Part shown: positions 42,529 to 55,975 of the stretch, piece after piece
Layout of the letters: every line of letters begins with the position of its first letter
Position numbering within the stretch: position 1 is the stretch's first letter
Assembly: GCF_022605165.1 (NCBI RefSeq)
Contig: NC_063070.1
Location: 3,162,001 to 3,226,000, forward strand
Length of the DNA stretch: 64,000 nucleotides
Reading direction: 5' to 3'
From: Purpureocillium takamizusanense
Taxonomy: Eukaryota; Ascomycota; Sordariomycetes; Hypocreales; Ophiocordycipitaceae
The notes under the pieces: generated by a model
Told to the model about the DNA's origin: nothing
What the model saw: only the letters and a program-made list of their open reading frames with translations
The model's database searches: none
Translations under genes and position numbers: made by a program

Positions 42529-45500
42529 AGTAAGATACTTTTATAGAGCTTTTATAATTACTTTTTTACCTATATATATATATATATATATAGGACTTAG
42601 TGCTTAACGCCTTATTATTTTATAGTTTTATTACCTTTTTTATTATTATTAACTTAACTAAACTTAACTTTATTCTTTTAATATATATATAATATATATA
42701 AAGCTTATTAATACTTATAAATAGCTTCCTTCCTTTTATCTTTATTATTATTAATATAAGTAAGTTATATCTTTCCTTTTATTACTTTTCTTTTATTAAA
42801 TATATTATATATTTCTTTTATTTAATCCTATAAGGTATTTTTATAAGACCTTTATCTTTTAGCTTTATAAGTCTATTTATAGACTTAAATAGCGTTATTA
42901 AACTATTAATAAATACCCTTTATTTACTTTTAATAATTAAGCTCCTTACTTTCTAAACTATAATATAAATAAAACTTAAAGGCGATTATAATATAGTAAA
43001 TTAGTTATTTAATAAAAGGAAAAAAAAGTTAATTATCGTAATAACCTTTATATATTAGCGCTTATTACTTTATTCCCCCTTATTTATTTACCCTTTATTT
43101 ATTTCTTTTTTATTTATTTTCTTTTTATTTATTTATTTACTTTTTCTTTTCTTTTTTTTATAAAGAGCTTTATACTTTAAGATAAGAGGCCTATTAGCCT
43201 ATAATTTATATTTAATATTTATATAAAGGTCGTTTTATTTTTACTTTATTAACTATAATAATAGATTATTTTTATAATAATTATTATCCCTTTATAAATA
43301 AAGGACTTATTATAGGTTTTTAAGTAAGTATTTTCTCAGCTTTTATATTTTATTTTAAGATAATTATCTTAATTCTTCCTTTAGTTTTTAATTAAAGCTT
43401 CCTTTAATATCCTTATTTATTATTAATACTTTTAAAAGAGCTTTATATATCTTTAAGTAAGCTTAATTAATAAAAGGTTTAATAAATATAATAATTAATT
43501 AAGTAATTTAATACTTTTTAATATTTAAATTATATTATTTCTTAATATAATATATAATAATATATTATTTTATTATATTAAAAACTTTAAGCCTTAGCTA
43601 TTAATAAATAAAATAAAGTAAAGCATTATAATTAAGTTTTTATATTAAATAATATTAATTTTACTTATAGTTTTTTTTATTTTAAACTTATTTCTTTATT
43701 TTTTAATATTATTTAAATATTAATTTTTTAGCTAAATTTAAGTTATTTAAGTTATATTATATTTTCCTATTTTTACTTTTTATAATAAAGTAATTTATTT
43801 TCTTTATTTTATTATTTTACTTTATTATTATTATTTTTTTCTTTTTTTAAGCTAATTTATTTTATTAAATATAAAAAGGGCCTTTTTAATTATATAAGAA
43901 ATATACCTAAAATATAAACTCTTTTAGTTAATTTAATAAAAATAAAGATTATAATAAAAGTAATATTTACTTATAAGTCGCTAAGTTTATTACTATTATA
44001 AAGAATATTTATTATAATAATAGTCTTATTACTTTAAATAACCGTTTTTTATTATTTAAATATTTAATCCTTTTTTAAGCTTATTTTAAATAATTTTAAA
44101 TTATTACCTTAAATAAGTTAGGTTTTATTATAAGCTTAATACTTTAATAATTTTTTACTTTAAGTTAATAAATAAATATAATTAAATTAATATTTTAATA
44201 AAAATTCTATTTAATTTTCTAGCTTAACTTATATAAATTAAATTACTTTAATATTAAGTTTTTTATTAAAGTCTTAATAACTTACTTACTTTACTCTTTA
44301 TTAATAACCTTTAATTTATTAATATATAAAGTATTAATAAAATAAGATTCTTAAATCTTTATACCCTTTACTTATTTTATATCTTCGATTTAATATTTCT
44401 TAAGGATATTATAAAATATTAACTTTATAACTCTTATATTTTTAAAGATTATTTTAATTAATATATTTATAATATAATAATTAAAAATAAATATTTAAGT
44501 TAATATAAAAATCTATAGCTTTTATTACTAGCCTTAATTACCCTCCCTTAAAATATATTTTACTAAAGGTTATAAAGGTAAAGTAATTAAAGCTTAAAGG
44601 GAAAGTTCCCTTTATTAATTATTAAATTATATTAAAGAATATATATTACTTTATATATTAGCGTTAATTATATTAGCCTTTAAATAAGCTTAAGTATTAA
44701 TATTAATATAAAGTAAAGAAGCTTAAAGAACCTTTAATTATAAAGTATACCCCTAAGGGCTTAAAGGAGGTAATACTTTTAGTTTTATAGGGGTAAAGTT
44801 AAGGTATTATATATTACCTATAATAAATATATCTTTAGCGATAGTAATAACTTATACTCTTTATCTTTAAGTAATAATAATAGCTTATACCCTTCGTCCT
44901 TTAATAATAGTAATAGCGGCTTATTATCTTTATAAGCTAGCTATATTAAAAGCGGAATTAAGTTCCCCTCCCTATTTAAGATCTTTAAGACCTTTAAAAA
45001 CCTTTATTAATATTAAGGAAATATAAAGGGTAGTAATAGCTTTAATAAAGGCTATAAGAGCTATTATAATAGCTATTATAATAGTTATTATTATTATAAT
45101 AGCTTTTAAAAGAGTATTTAAAGCCCCTTTACCTCTTTTATTATTATTAGCTTTTTTAATTATAATAGTAATCTTAAACGCGCTATTATTACCTCTAAAA
45201 TAAGCGCCCGCCTTAATAAGGTAAGGCGCCCTCGCCGCTCTTAATTATACCCTACCTATATAACTTTAACGACCCTTAGTCTTAACTATAATACCTAAAT
45301 AATATAAATATCTTAATGCCCCCTTATGCCCTTTTCTTATATATATTTAACTTTATAGCCTCCTTAATACTATTATCGCTATATACCCCCCTTTACTATC
45401 CTTTTACTTTATTTATATTCTAAATATTACTGTCGTTTTATATTAAGACGCTAGTTAAAGGCCTTATAGTACGACTAATATATCGCTATTATAAGCGTAT

Positions 45501-47914
45501 ATATAACGAGACTTATCTTTAATACTTTAATAAATTTATTTACTCGAAATATTCTAGCTATTATTAGCGCTTAATATCTTCGTTTTTTAGTAGCTTATAT
45601 TTACTTATATAAAACTTTACCTTAGGTAAAGTCGTTATTTAAGGAGTATTATTTCTATTAACTTAATAATAGTTAGCCCTTTTCGAGCGACTATTTATTT
45701 ATTAAGCACTTTTACTTAATAAGAAAATGTCTTAAATATAGGCAACGTTAATATATAGCCTTAAGGTAGACTTTATTAACCGATTTAAGGGTATTAGTCT
45801 TATTAATTAGTATAAATTATATAGTAGATAGCCTCTATACGAATTTATTAGGCGGGGTTTACTATATTACGCTATTTAAACGGACTTATTTAAATATCGG
45901 AATTTTATACTTATAGAGGCTATTATTATATATCTATCGATTATTTACGGCCCAATTCGCTAGAGAGCTAATATACTAAGCTAATAAGGCGAAATTAAGA
46001 TAAGGTAGCTATAAGAAAACCGGTTTATAACGCTAATATATAAGCTATTGCCGTTATTTATAAACCCTATTTATTTAGGAAACGAGTAGATATAGAGTTA
46101 TAATTAAGCTAGGGTCGCTATCTATACCCTTAAGCTAATTAAATATATCGATAGTATAAGTTACTTAGCCCGCGGGCTAATATTTAAAGAGGCTATAAAA
46201 ATAACTTTATTTAGCGTAATAGCTATATTTAGATAATCTAATAGCTATATATCTTAAGGTAGTAAGTTACTTAAATTAATAACTTAAGAGACTCTCCCCC
46301 TCTTTTAGGGGTTACTTATTTATATTTATTATATTCGATATCTTAAATACTAGCGAGCTAAGGCCTATCGAGCGCTAAAATTAAGGCGTTTTTTAAGTAG
46401 TTAAGGGAGGAAATATAGTCTCGGTAAGTATATCTCCTTACGCTATATACTTAAGTCGTATAGTATTTAGACTATACCCTATAATAGTTTAAAGCGGATT
46501 TATTAGCTATTCTTTATAGCTTACTCTTTAAAGTATCTCTATAAATATAAATATAACTCCTATTTTACTTAATAGCTAAGTCCTTTAGGCCCCTCTTACT
46601 ATAATATATATAAAACTCGGCTAGTATATAAAGTAGATATAAGTCCCGAGGTTAGGGTCCTTATTATAGTAATGCCTTTCTACTATAACTTACTTAACGA
46701 GAGATATCTCTTTAAATATAAAGTTAAGCTTAAGTTATATAATTATTATTTACCCGTAAGTATTAAATAAGCCGGTAAAGTCCTTATTTAATACTATATT
46801 AATACTATAAGATTTAAATAATAAAGAAATATCTATATTAACTCCTATATTACTAGCTTACTTATTACTTAAGGAGGGAGTGCCTTAAGGCCTAGTTAAT
46901 AATATTCTATCTCTATTAAGTAACGATAACGCGGATATTACTATAGTATAATAGAGTATAGTATACGAAATAAATATTATTTTAGAGTTTAGTTAATAAT
47001 CTTTATATTATTTAGCTAAATAGGACTAAGGATCTAATAGCTATAAAGATTACTATATAGAGGTAAAATTATAATACCTAATTAATCTCTTATTAATATT
47101 ATATTACTTAATATCTCTATAAAGTATAAGCTAAGGTATCGTAATATATAATAATTTTAAGACTATAATATAGCCTAATAGTATTAAGTAGTTAATATTA
47201 ATAACGCTTATATTAGCTATTCGAGGTAAAATAGTATAGATAATATAAATAATAAATCTAAATAAGCTCTATATAAGCTTAGAGGATTAAAGCCTTTTAT
47301 AATATAAACTTACTAAAGCGGTAGCTATATAGTAGCCTCTCCTATAACTTTAACTATATTATTAAAGAGATATATTATTTTATATAGGCTACCTAGCCCG
47401 ACTATATTATATATTATACCTAACGCTAAAGATATTAGCGTAATTAGTATAATTAGCGCGAATTTCGAAGAATAGCTATTATAGAATACTATATTAAAGC
47501 GCGTTATTATAGATAGCGTAATAACCTTCTAGCTCTAGTTTAAATAGTTATTTCCTATAGCTTATAGTCAATAAGGTATAACTACTTAAAAAGCTACTTA
47601 TACTTTAATAAAAGGGTATAGTAATTAGCTAAGGTAAAGTCCTATTAAGGGGACTAAATTTATACTTAAGGAGGACGATTTACTTATTAAACTAAAGGGG
47701 GAGGGAATACTCTTATAGGCTAAAATCTATAAATAGTTTAATATAAGGTTTCTAAGATAGTCGCGTAATAGTTTATAGGTATATTACTTAATAGTATTAA
47801 AGAGTCATTAATAATATTATTATTTAGAGGATTATAGAGATTATAAGATATTTATAGAAGCTTAGCTTTTAGGATAGATAAATTTATGCTTTACTATAAT
47901 AAAAGAGAGCCCTA
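41708..47914. repeat. RIP-degraded AT-rich block, left part
   Basis: About 6.2 kb of extremely AT-rich sequence in which CA and TG dinucleotides are almost absent, TA is in large excess and every long frame is closed by TAA/TAG. This is the expected product of repeat-induced point mutation on transposon DNA. Stretches of moderate GC (about 45.2-47.9 kb) keep quasi-coding texture with scattered stops (for example around 45.75-46.4 kb on the plus strand), so they are probably former element ORFs, but I cannot name the family. No intact gene. Confidence 0.85.
42118..42840. repeat. tandem repeat of about 180 bp, four degenerate copies
   Basis: The phrase ACTTAACTTTCTTCCTTTAA followed by an (AT)n tract and AAGTAAG...TTTTATAAAGC recurs at 42118, 42304, about 42483 and 42662, a spacing of 179-186 bp. 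Copies 1 and 3 also share TAGGACTTAGTRCTTARCGCC and TTATTATTTTATAGTTTTATTA. Differences are mostly transitions. The arrangement is satellite-like; it may equally be internal repeats of an element LTR. Confidence 0.6.
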
Positions 47915-47922
47915 AAAATTAA

Positions 47923-50900
47923 GAGTTTTACTATTAGTAAAGGAAGAAAAGTCTAGGGGTAAAGGTATTCTATATCTCTTAAAATTTTTAGCTAATTATA
48001 TATCGCGTAGCCCGCTATACCTAAATAAGGTTCGCAGCCTAGGCTAGCGCGGGGCCACCCCTATAGCCGCCTGCGTTTTATTCCTGCCTTAATATAACGT
48101 ATATATTATAGCCTTTACCTTATATTATAGCTTTGCCCTTATATCGTAGCTTTGCCCTTATATTATAGCCATTACCCTTATATCATGCCTTTAATTTACT
48201 CTCTTACGGACTAGTCTACTATAGGTATAGACCTTAGTCTCGTATTTAATATAGCCTAGCCCGCCGCTAATAAGCCTGCTATTAATACCGCTAATAGTAA
48301 GTTCCTTATTGGCTATAATACTAACGAGCTAGCTAACGATATTTTAATATAGATATAGACGATAGCTTTATTACTATACCGATACCTTTTTTACCGCTAT
48401 CGCTACTTTTCGATACTTTTTAAGAACTCTTTAACTTCCTAACCGATTTCTACCGCGAAAATAGCGCCTATATCGTTAAGGCTTCTTTTATTAACCAGCG
48501 AGAGATTAATAGTATCTCTTAACCTATATATATCGTCTTTCGCTATAATCGTAGCCTTAAGTAGGCGTCTTAAAGTATAGGTATATAGAAGTTAATAACC
48601 TAAAAGCTTAATTGCCTTATTAAAGTTATTGCCTTAACTATTAAGTCTTCTAATTAGAAATAGGTATATAAGGTAGCTAAAAGTTAATATAATTATAGCT
48701 AATCTTTCGATCTATTTATATATATTATTTTCTATTATTATATAATAACTTAACGAGATAAAGAGAGGGAGCTTATAGCTAAGTATAATATATAAGCCTA
48801 GGAGATAGTAAATATTATCTATAATACTAACCTAAGCTATAGCTTTTTTCGAAAGAAGGATATTTATAATAATCGTTAAGCTATTAAGAAGGAATGCCTT
48901 AACGGCCTTATAGTTATATAAGTATTTATTAAAGAGCTTAAATAAGTAAGAGAGATTAAGGTTAGTAAATTACTTAATAATAAAGGTTGCCTTAAAGCCC
49001 TCTTTTAGACCTACCCTTAGTATTATAAGATATAAAAGAAGTTCTTAAAAGTCCTTAATCTCGATAATATATATAAGATTAACCGCTTTAAAATACCCTT
49101 CTTTTAAGTTATAAGCGTTATAAATTATAAAAGTATCGCTAACTTTACTTTCGGCCTTATTAATAGTAAAAAAGAGTATTATTTTTAATAGCTTATCGAG
49201 CGACTTAATAAGCTTTACGAGAGCCTTATAGTACTAGCGCTAAAAGTTATAATTATAGATAAAGAATAAGCTCTCTATACGGCCTTTATAAGGGTCTTTC
49301 TTAATACGTAATAATAGCTATATATATATTATATCTTAGCTAATATTAAGGCTAAGATTAATACTCGTTAAAAAGATAAAGAAGATAGTAATAACGATAG
49401 CGATAGCGATAATAATAATAATAGCAGCTAGCCTATTAATACTTAAATTATCGAGCTAAAGCTCGACTTTAACCTTAAAGATCGCAATTATATATAATAA
49501 GAAGTAAAAAAAGGCGTTTTAAGCTTACTAGATATTTAAGACGATACCTATAATAATATATATAAAGCCTTTTAAGCTATCGTTTATATCGTTAATTACG
49601 ATCTCTTTAAAGATACTTAAAAGTCTCTTATTAACTCTTTTAGCTATTAAAAATAGACTCTTTAATATATCTAAGATAAATATATACCTTAGCGTTAATA
49701 ATAAGCTAAGTACTATATTAACTAATATTATAACTTTAGTTAAAGGGTTAATAGTCTTATTAAGATTGCCTATATAGATATTAAGTCTTATTTCGTAATT
49801 AATATATTAGACCTTTATTACTTTTATAAGGGCTTAAAGTTAATACTCGAGAATAAAGCTTAGGCTTATATTTAAAAAGCTATTAAATAGCTTTATAAAT
49901 AATAGCTTTAATATACTTAATAGACTTAGCTAAGTAAGTTAAATTATTAACTTATATATTTAGCTATTAACTTTCTTATTATATAATACTACTTTACTAT
50001 CGCTATAATACCTAACTAATAGGAGCTAACGCTATTACGGGCCTATATAGGCAACTTCTAATATTAATATAGGCTACCTTATAGTTATATAATATTCGAA
50101 TGCCTTATAGAAAAGTCGCGACTATAGCGTAATTAAATTACCCCTTATTAATAGCTTAAAAAGCCTTTAGTTTATACCTTTTATATTATTAATTTCTTTA
50201 CTTTATATCTTACTTTAGGACTACTTATTAACTAACCGTTATTAAAACCTTTAAGATAGCTACCTCGAGATCTATAACTTAACCGTTATTAAAAATACCT
50301 ATGGCCGACCGCGCTTTAATATAGCTAATAAGAAGCTTAAGGTTCTATATTACTTTCGACTCGACGATAACGATAATACCGATAGTATCGATAATAATAC
50401 CGCCGAGGCCGATAATATATAGCGACGCTAAGCCTTATAGCTAATATCGTAAGTAGCCTTATAGGCTCGCTATAATAGCCTACGCTAATAGCTTAGCTAG
50501 ACGGCTAGTTAAGGTACTTACTTATTAAACTTAAGTATAAAATATAATTAATCTCGCTTTAAGGAAGAAGGTAATAATAAAGTATTATAGCGGCCTTATA
50601 GTAGGCCTTATATAACGCTAGAGATAGTATTATAATAGCCTTATAATAGGTCTCGAATAGCGGCTATAATAATATTATAAGTTACCCGCCGTTAATAACG
50701 TAGCGGTAGTATTGCTTAAGGCCGACCGATAGTATTATAAGCGATAGCGCTTATACCTATGCCTAGCCCGGTATAGAATAATATAGCCCCGATATTATAA
50801 TATTAGGGGAAAACGGTAGAAACGCTATTTTTAAGCGAATTAAGCCTTACTAAGGTAGATAAAGTCGCGGGCGTAATTAGCGGGTAGTAATAGCGGTAGG

Positions 50901-51206
50901 TATAAGCGCGGCGCTAATAGCGCCCGACCTAAAGCGAAAGAACGTCTATTTAAATATAATAATATTATAGGGAAATAATAGAAATATATTTTTTAAGCGA
51001 ATTAAGCCCTATTAGCGCACTAATATAAGTAAGCATTATAACGATATAATTTAATTAAGATATCGGTATGTATTATAGCGCGCCTATCTCGTCCTATACT
51101 TACGTATTAAAAATAGCTAGCGCGGTCTAAGGGCGGGGCGTAAGCCTAGAAAAATATAGAATACCTTTACCCCTAGACTTTTCTTCCTTTATTAATAATA
51201 AAACTT
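47923..51206 (+). mobile_element. MULE/Hop-like DNA transposon, RIP-inactivated
   Basis: A 3,284-bp element bounded by terminal inverted repeats of at least 50 bp: GAGTTTTACTATTAGTAAAG... on the left and its near reverse complement on the right, differing by three transitions. It is flanked by the direct repeat AAAATTAA (47915-47922 and 51207-51214). The plus-strand frame around 49165-49370 reads, with stops, like a Mutator-like transposase: EYYF..LIERLNKLYESL, VIIIDKE.ALYTAFIRVF and LYIYYILANIK, where undoing C-to-T/G-to-A changes gives the usual TD-E-AL...C-x-H-I motif. Length and transposase type agree with Fusarium Hop elements (about 3.3 kb). MULEs normally make 9-11-bp target duplications, so the 8-bp repeat is slightly atypical. 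All frames are broken, so the copy is dead. Confidence 0.68.
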
Positions 51207-51214
51207 AAAATTAA

Positions 51215-52870
51215 TAAATATCGGCCTTATTAATAGTATCTTTACTTAATATAATATACTTAATAACTATTATAATCCTTAATAAAGGTTTTCTATATAT
51301 TATATAAAGTAAAACTTTTTAGCTTAATATATTTATTTTAAGTTAATACTATATAGGTACTATTATCTTTTATAATAGTATATTAAGGTTATAGGCTCTT
51401 ATAATAGTATAGTATATAACTAAATTCTATAGCTATCTTTATAATTTAGGCTACTATATTTTTAACCCCTTTAATACTAAAGAGATAAATAGTTAGATCT
51501 TATAATAATTAATTTAATATTTAAACTACCTTATATTATTATAAAAGTAGCCTAAAGAGCTTAGCCGTAATTATACTCTACCCTTAATATTAATATCGGC
51601 ATTACTATCGAATTGCTAATAACTAGACTATAATCTTATACCCTTTATATAAAGTAGTTAAGACTAGACTAAAGATATTTAGATCTCTTAAATCTACTAA
51701 CGGTAATAATATATACGCTCTAGGATTTATTTACCTATATAATATCGCTATAGCCTATCTACCTTAAGGCAATTCTAAGATAAACCTAATAGCGACTATT
51801 ATAATCTATATAGCTAATACATTCTTATCTATTAAGTTAAGTATTATAGTTAGCCTTAGCGGTAAGTAGCGCTAATATTAACGCTAAAGTAGACTCTAAG
51901 CTATTTTATATAAAGGGCATAAGAGTTTAGTCTAATTACTACTCGATAGTAATGCCGATAACCGACGGTTTACTTATTTAGTATATACTAAAAGCTAATA
52001 AAATTAATATACTTACCCTTATGCTATTTCTAGATATCTAATATCTATCGCTTAATATCCGCTTCCCTATATAGCTAGGAATAGCTAAAGACTTCCTAGG
52101 TAACCCTTAAGAGCCTTAATAATTATAAAAAGTAGATTAATAATATCTATAAATATATTATTGCTTAGGATCTATAAGAATATATTAACCTTAATATTAA
52201 GGAAAGGCTAAGTATATAAAAACCTAAAAAACCCCCTTAAGTAAGCTTAAGTACGCCTATTAAAGAAGTTTTATATATTAATCTCTTATATAATATATAT
52301 ATATATATAGGTTTAAATAGTAAATCTATACTTAATAAAGTAAGGGACTAACGTATATATAAGCTTATATTATTAAGACTATAAGCTCCTATAGCATAAC
52401 TATCGTTAGCTACTATAACGTTAGTAAGTAGCTCGAATTACTATAAGCCTAGGTTAAGCCTATAGACTAGGCATATAAGTAAGAGGTCCTTAAGAGATTC
52501 TATAAGACCCTAAAGTTAGTAGAATAAACTAATGCTAGCTAATAGGTTATTAACTAATATAAGGTCCTAATAGAAGTATAAGCCTCTAGTAACCTAAGAA
52601 AGCATACTTATAATAAAGTAGCTTCTAATAGCTTCTCGAATACTAGAGCAGGTATAATAGATTCTTCCTCCAAATTATTTACCTAGTCTTCTATATACGA
52701 GCGCGTATATACCCTTATAGATAATACTATATATAAGGCTAGGAATAAACTAGAAAACATATAGTTTTAAACGATATCTATAGATAACCTCCTATTTATA
52801 GACATATTTATTTACGAATTTACTAATACTAGTTTAAAAGTTTATAATAATAATAATGTAAGATAGCCTC
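51215..52870. repeat. RIP-degraded block, middle part
   Basis: Continuation of the AT-rich, CA/TG-poor sequence from the right target-site repeat of the transposon to the island border near 52.87 kb. Short GC-richer parts around 52.4-52.7 kb contain quasi-coding stretches with several stops. No family recognised and no intact frame. Confidence 0.75.
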
Positions 52871-54013
52871 GGTTTATATTTCTAAGGTATATAAATAATT
52901 ATAATAGTAAGTAAATAGTATATTATAGGAGAGGAGGATAGACCGATTGGGGCTAAGCGAAGAGGCACGAGATAAAATAGCATAGCCATAAGTGCCGATG
53001 ATGTTCTCTTTATAAAGCAATACAGTATAAAACTGAATCACAATTCAAGGATCAAACTAAGCGTTGTTGATTAATTGCTGGGGCCTACTAAAGAAAAAAA
53101 AAATGGATGGGCGTGCTATTAACGTGAGTCACTCGGGTATGCAAGCCAACCTTAAACCTTTGCGTATGGTAATGTTAACACTACCTAACTCGTTCCCCTG
53201 CACCAATTGCTTTGGGCGTTGGGTTCGATCGGGTCTTTGGTGCTTCAATCTCTGGTGAGAAGTCACTATAGGTCATTTGATCTGGCCTGCTGTGGAAGCT
53301 AGAATACATGAACGGGGACCTGCGTGGCACCTGGTTTATATTTCACTTCGGTCAGGGGGTGCGGCAAAACCAAACGCAACCCAGAACCTACCGTATAGTA
53401 TTGAACAGTATTACTCAATACTGTTTAATCACAATGCAATCTCGTACATAAACACGGCGGAGTAGTACCGACACACTTCTGACCCAACCGTCCAGAAACA
53501 AAGCAGCATTGGTCAAAATTAGAACATATGGCTAAGTGGACAACGCAAGTGCACCGTCAAATATTCTTCGCCCGCAGTGTAGTGTGCTGCCTAGTGGAGT
53601 AGGGATAACTTATTTAAACTACTGTACTAGAGTATACAGTACTGTAATATTATTTAAATACATATCTACCTCATCTCGCAAAAACGTGCTACCGAACGTA
53701 AAGCTATACCAGGGATTTAGAGCCTACTTCATAGATAGTAATTCAAGCAACAACGTAAAATATTAGGTCAATTGATTAGTGAATTGGCTAATAATAGGGA
53801 AGGCAACGGTCATCACCTGGGGGTGTGTGCTGTGGGTGTATTATTGTTGCCAGACCTTACCTTGCACTTACCTTGCACTTACCCAGACAATCCCCCCACC
53901 TAGAACTGTGGTAATTGAAGAGATTGTTTTAGGAGTTAAATTTTATGGAGCTTTCGCTTATTATATAAGCTAAAGGAGATAGATATAAGCAATAGTTATT
54001 GAATATCTCACTG
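52871..54013. other. left part of the non-RIP island
   Basis: Composition returns to ordinary values and CA/TG dinucleotides reappear at about 52.87-52.93 kb. Four short open frames (60-76 codons) at 53.06-53.97 kb carry no motif. A GGTTCGATC string near 53224 looks like a tRNA B box but no A box or acceptor stem pairs with it. I see no supported gene. Confidence 0.5.
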
Positions 54014-55477
54014 CTATCTGACAGTTGAAGGCGTAAAGCCTCCATCGCCATACTTGTCCAATGCATTTCTATACCACATGTCCCAATCGAATGCTTGTTC
54101 CCCCGTAGCAGCCTTCCACCATCCGCTGAAAACTCTGGTAAAACTTTTCCCATCCTCGGGGTTCGTCTCTATCACTTGGTCAACTCTAAAGTGCAGCTTC
54201 TGCGCAACCAACGCAGAGAGCTCGTCCGACTTGGTCTCTTCCTGAAGGATCTTAGCAAGGCGCTTTTCATCCTCGCTTGGTGTGGAGAGGCCTTCATGGT
54301 ACAGCTCTCCCAGGTTGTACAGTAATAGAGGCGACTGGAAAGCCGCGCCTTTGGCCGTGACAATGGCCAGCTCCAAATCTATAATGCCTGTGATGTTGTA
54401 GTCAGGATCAACTAGGAAATTAACATCTCTAGAGTCGACATGGCGCAAGAAGAAAGGACCCTGCTCGCTTTGGGGGAGGCGATCAAGAAGACTCCTGTAG
54501 ACAAGGTATTGATCGAGGGGTGCAGATGGTGCAATCTCCCCCGTCTTGATGAGACCAATTTTATGCTGGATTAAGGCGTTGTAGTAGTCGTCCATATTAT
54601 CGAATGGACCAAACGGCACTGCACGCCCACTCGAGTCGTAATCAAAAAATGCCGGACCGACTTCTGGCTGGCCTGCCGACGACGACGATGGTTGCAGGCG
54701 CCCAAGTGCTCCAAGAGGATGCTTCTCCAGCTGGGTATAAATGTCGGCTAATTGACGCATGAACTTTTCCCTCTGTGCTTGATCCGCTTCGTGCCAAGCC
54801 AACGGCTTCCCCGCAAGCTTTTCGACTAGAATGTATCCAGCGCCAACAGCGTTGGATGGATCCTCGTCATCGGCATAGTCGTAGACGCGTGGAACTGGGA
54901 CAGCAGCTTCGGCCAGAAAGCGATATGTGGCGAATTCGCTGCGACGGTCAAAGTTTCTCTCCTCCACTGGAGGTGCGTTGTGGTTCGGCAGCCGGAATCG
55001 TGCCAGCCAGGCCTTTCCATCGTCAAACACGATTGAGGCATGGTAGTTGCGTCCCCCAACGACGTCCATGTTCAAGTATGCCTGATTGGCTGCTGGAAGA
55101 CTGACAGTACATTTCATTCTGTGACGTAAAGTCTCGGCACGCTCGCGGAGGGCATTGCCGTCGATGCTGCCTATCAGGGCAGAGATGATCTTCTCGCCTG
55201 CCGTTCGTCGGGATGCGTTGAGCTTTCGGAGCCTAGACTCGTCACCAGACACATAGATCGTGTGGATTTCCTATTACAAGGAGGGGCAATGTCAGCTTTA
55301 TCTCGGCCTCCCTCAATCATTCATGGTCTCTATACAAACCTCTGTTGTCAAACACGTGTGTAAAGTTGAGACGGCATGTTCTCCGCAAAAATGTCGGTGG
55401 CATTGTTCACATTGCCCGAGAAGCGTCCACAAAGCGGGACGGCGACATGCCGGAGCTGCGCAAGGCCACTTCATCAT
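54014..55477 (-). CDS. aminoglycoside-phosphotransferase-like kinase with N-terminal Cys/His zinc-finger-like module
   Basis: Exons 55477-55340 and 55270-54014 give 464 aa; intron 55271-55339 has a GTTTGT donor, a CTGAC branch site and ATAG acceptor. Exon 1 (residues 1-46) encodes CAAPACRRPALWTLLGQC, EQCHRHFCGEHAVS and LHTC: six Cys and several His in AN1/zinc-finger-like spacing, a module I recall at the start of fungal APH-family proteins. Exon 2 is the kinase: AWLARFRLPNH (ATP-site strand), EFATYRFL, VPVPRVYDYA, YILVEKLAGKPL, the catalytic loop FFLRHVDSRDVNFLVDPDYN (H-x-D-x4-N) and the metal-binding GIIDLELA (D-x-E). Catalytic residues are intact. Substrate unknown; such fungal proteins rarely modify aminoglycosides. 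It is the only intact gene between the two RIP blocks. Exon 2 alone has no ATG start, which supports the spliced model. Confidence 0.82.
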
Positions 55478-55975
55478 AGACTAGATTGTTGACTGTAGGT
55501 TATGTCAAGGTGGGCTGAGCGATTCCCAAATGCTACCTTTTGATATGGAAAATATGTGGCTTAGGAGCAGGTGATATAAGTGAATTGAAATGGAACCAAC
55601 ACTGTGCGCTGGCATCCGCTCCACCGGATGTGGGAGGCAAATCTGAATCCAAGGCGCGTGATCCAGACCGAGCACAACTGCGACGTGAAGGCCCAACAAA
55701 GGGGTCAGTGCCACCAATCCCATTGAGTGTGCGAAGACTGCCCTCAGGTTACAGTCTCCACAGAGAATTATTGTAGCAGTATACATGGGTGTACTCAAGA
55801 TCAGCGAGAGAACCTACCGATGACGATATAGAAATTAGTAGCCAGCAGCTCAGCCTAGACTTCTGATATAGTGAGATTGACAAGCAAATTAAGGTACTGC
55901 TTTCTCTAACGATCTATCATTAGCTCGCATCCCTGTAAGTTACCTGAGGGCAGTCTTTACACACTTAATGGGATT
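55478..55975. repeat. island edge with 37-bp inverted repeat
   Basis: Upstream flank of the kinase gene. AATCCCATTGAGTGTGCGAA... at 55716-55752 recurs in inverted orientation at 55939-55975 with four mismatches, three of them C-to-T or G-to-A in the right copy, which lies at the start of the AT-rich block. Otherwise no feature is seen; short open frames at 55.5-55.8 kb lack motifs. Confidence 0.6.

Noticed and set aside
42500..42600. AT-rich runs as a replication origin or mitochondrial insertion
   Set aside because: The composition is explained by RIP; no mitochondrial gene fragments or ARS-type context are visible.
47923..51206. hAT superfamily assignment based on 8-bp target duplications
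   Set aside because: Terminal repeats are over 50 bp and the residual transposase shows MULE-type TD-E-AL / C-x-H-I pattern rather than hAT motifs.
53200..53260. tRNA gene suggested by GGGTTCGATCGGG
   Set aside because: No A box at the right distance and no complementary acceptor arms.
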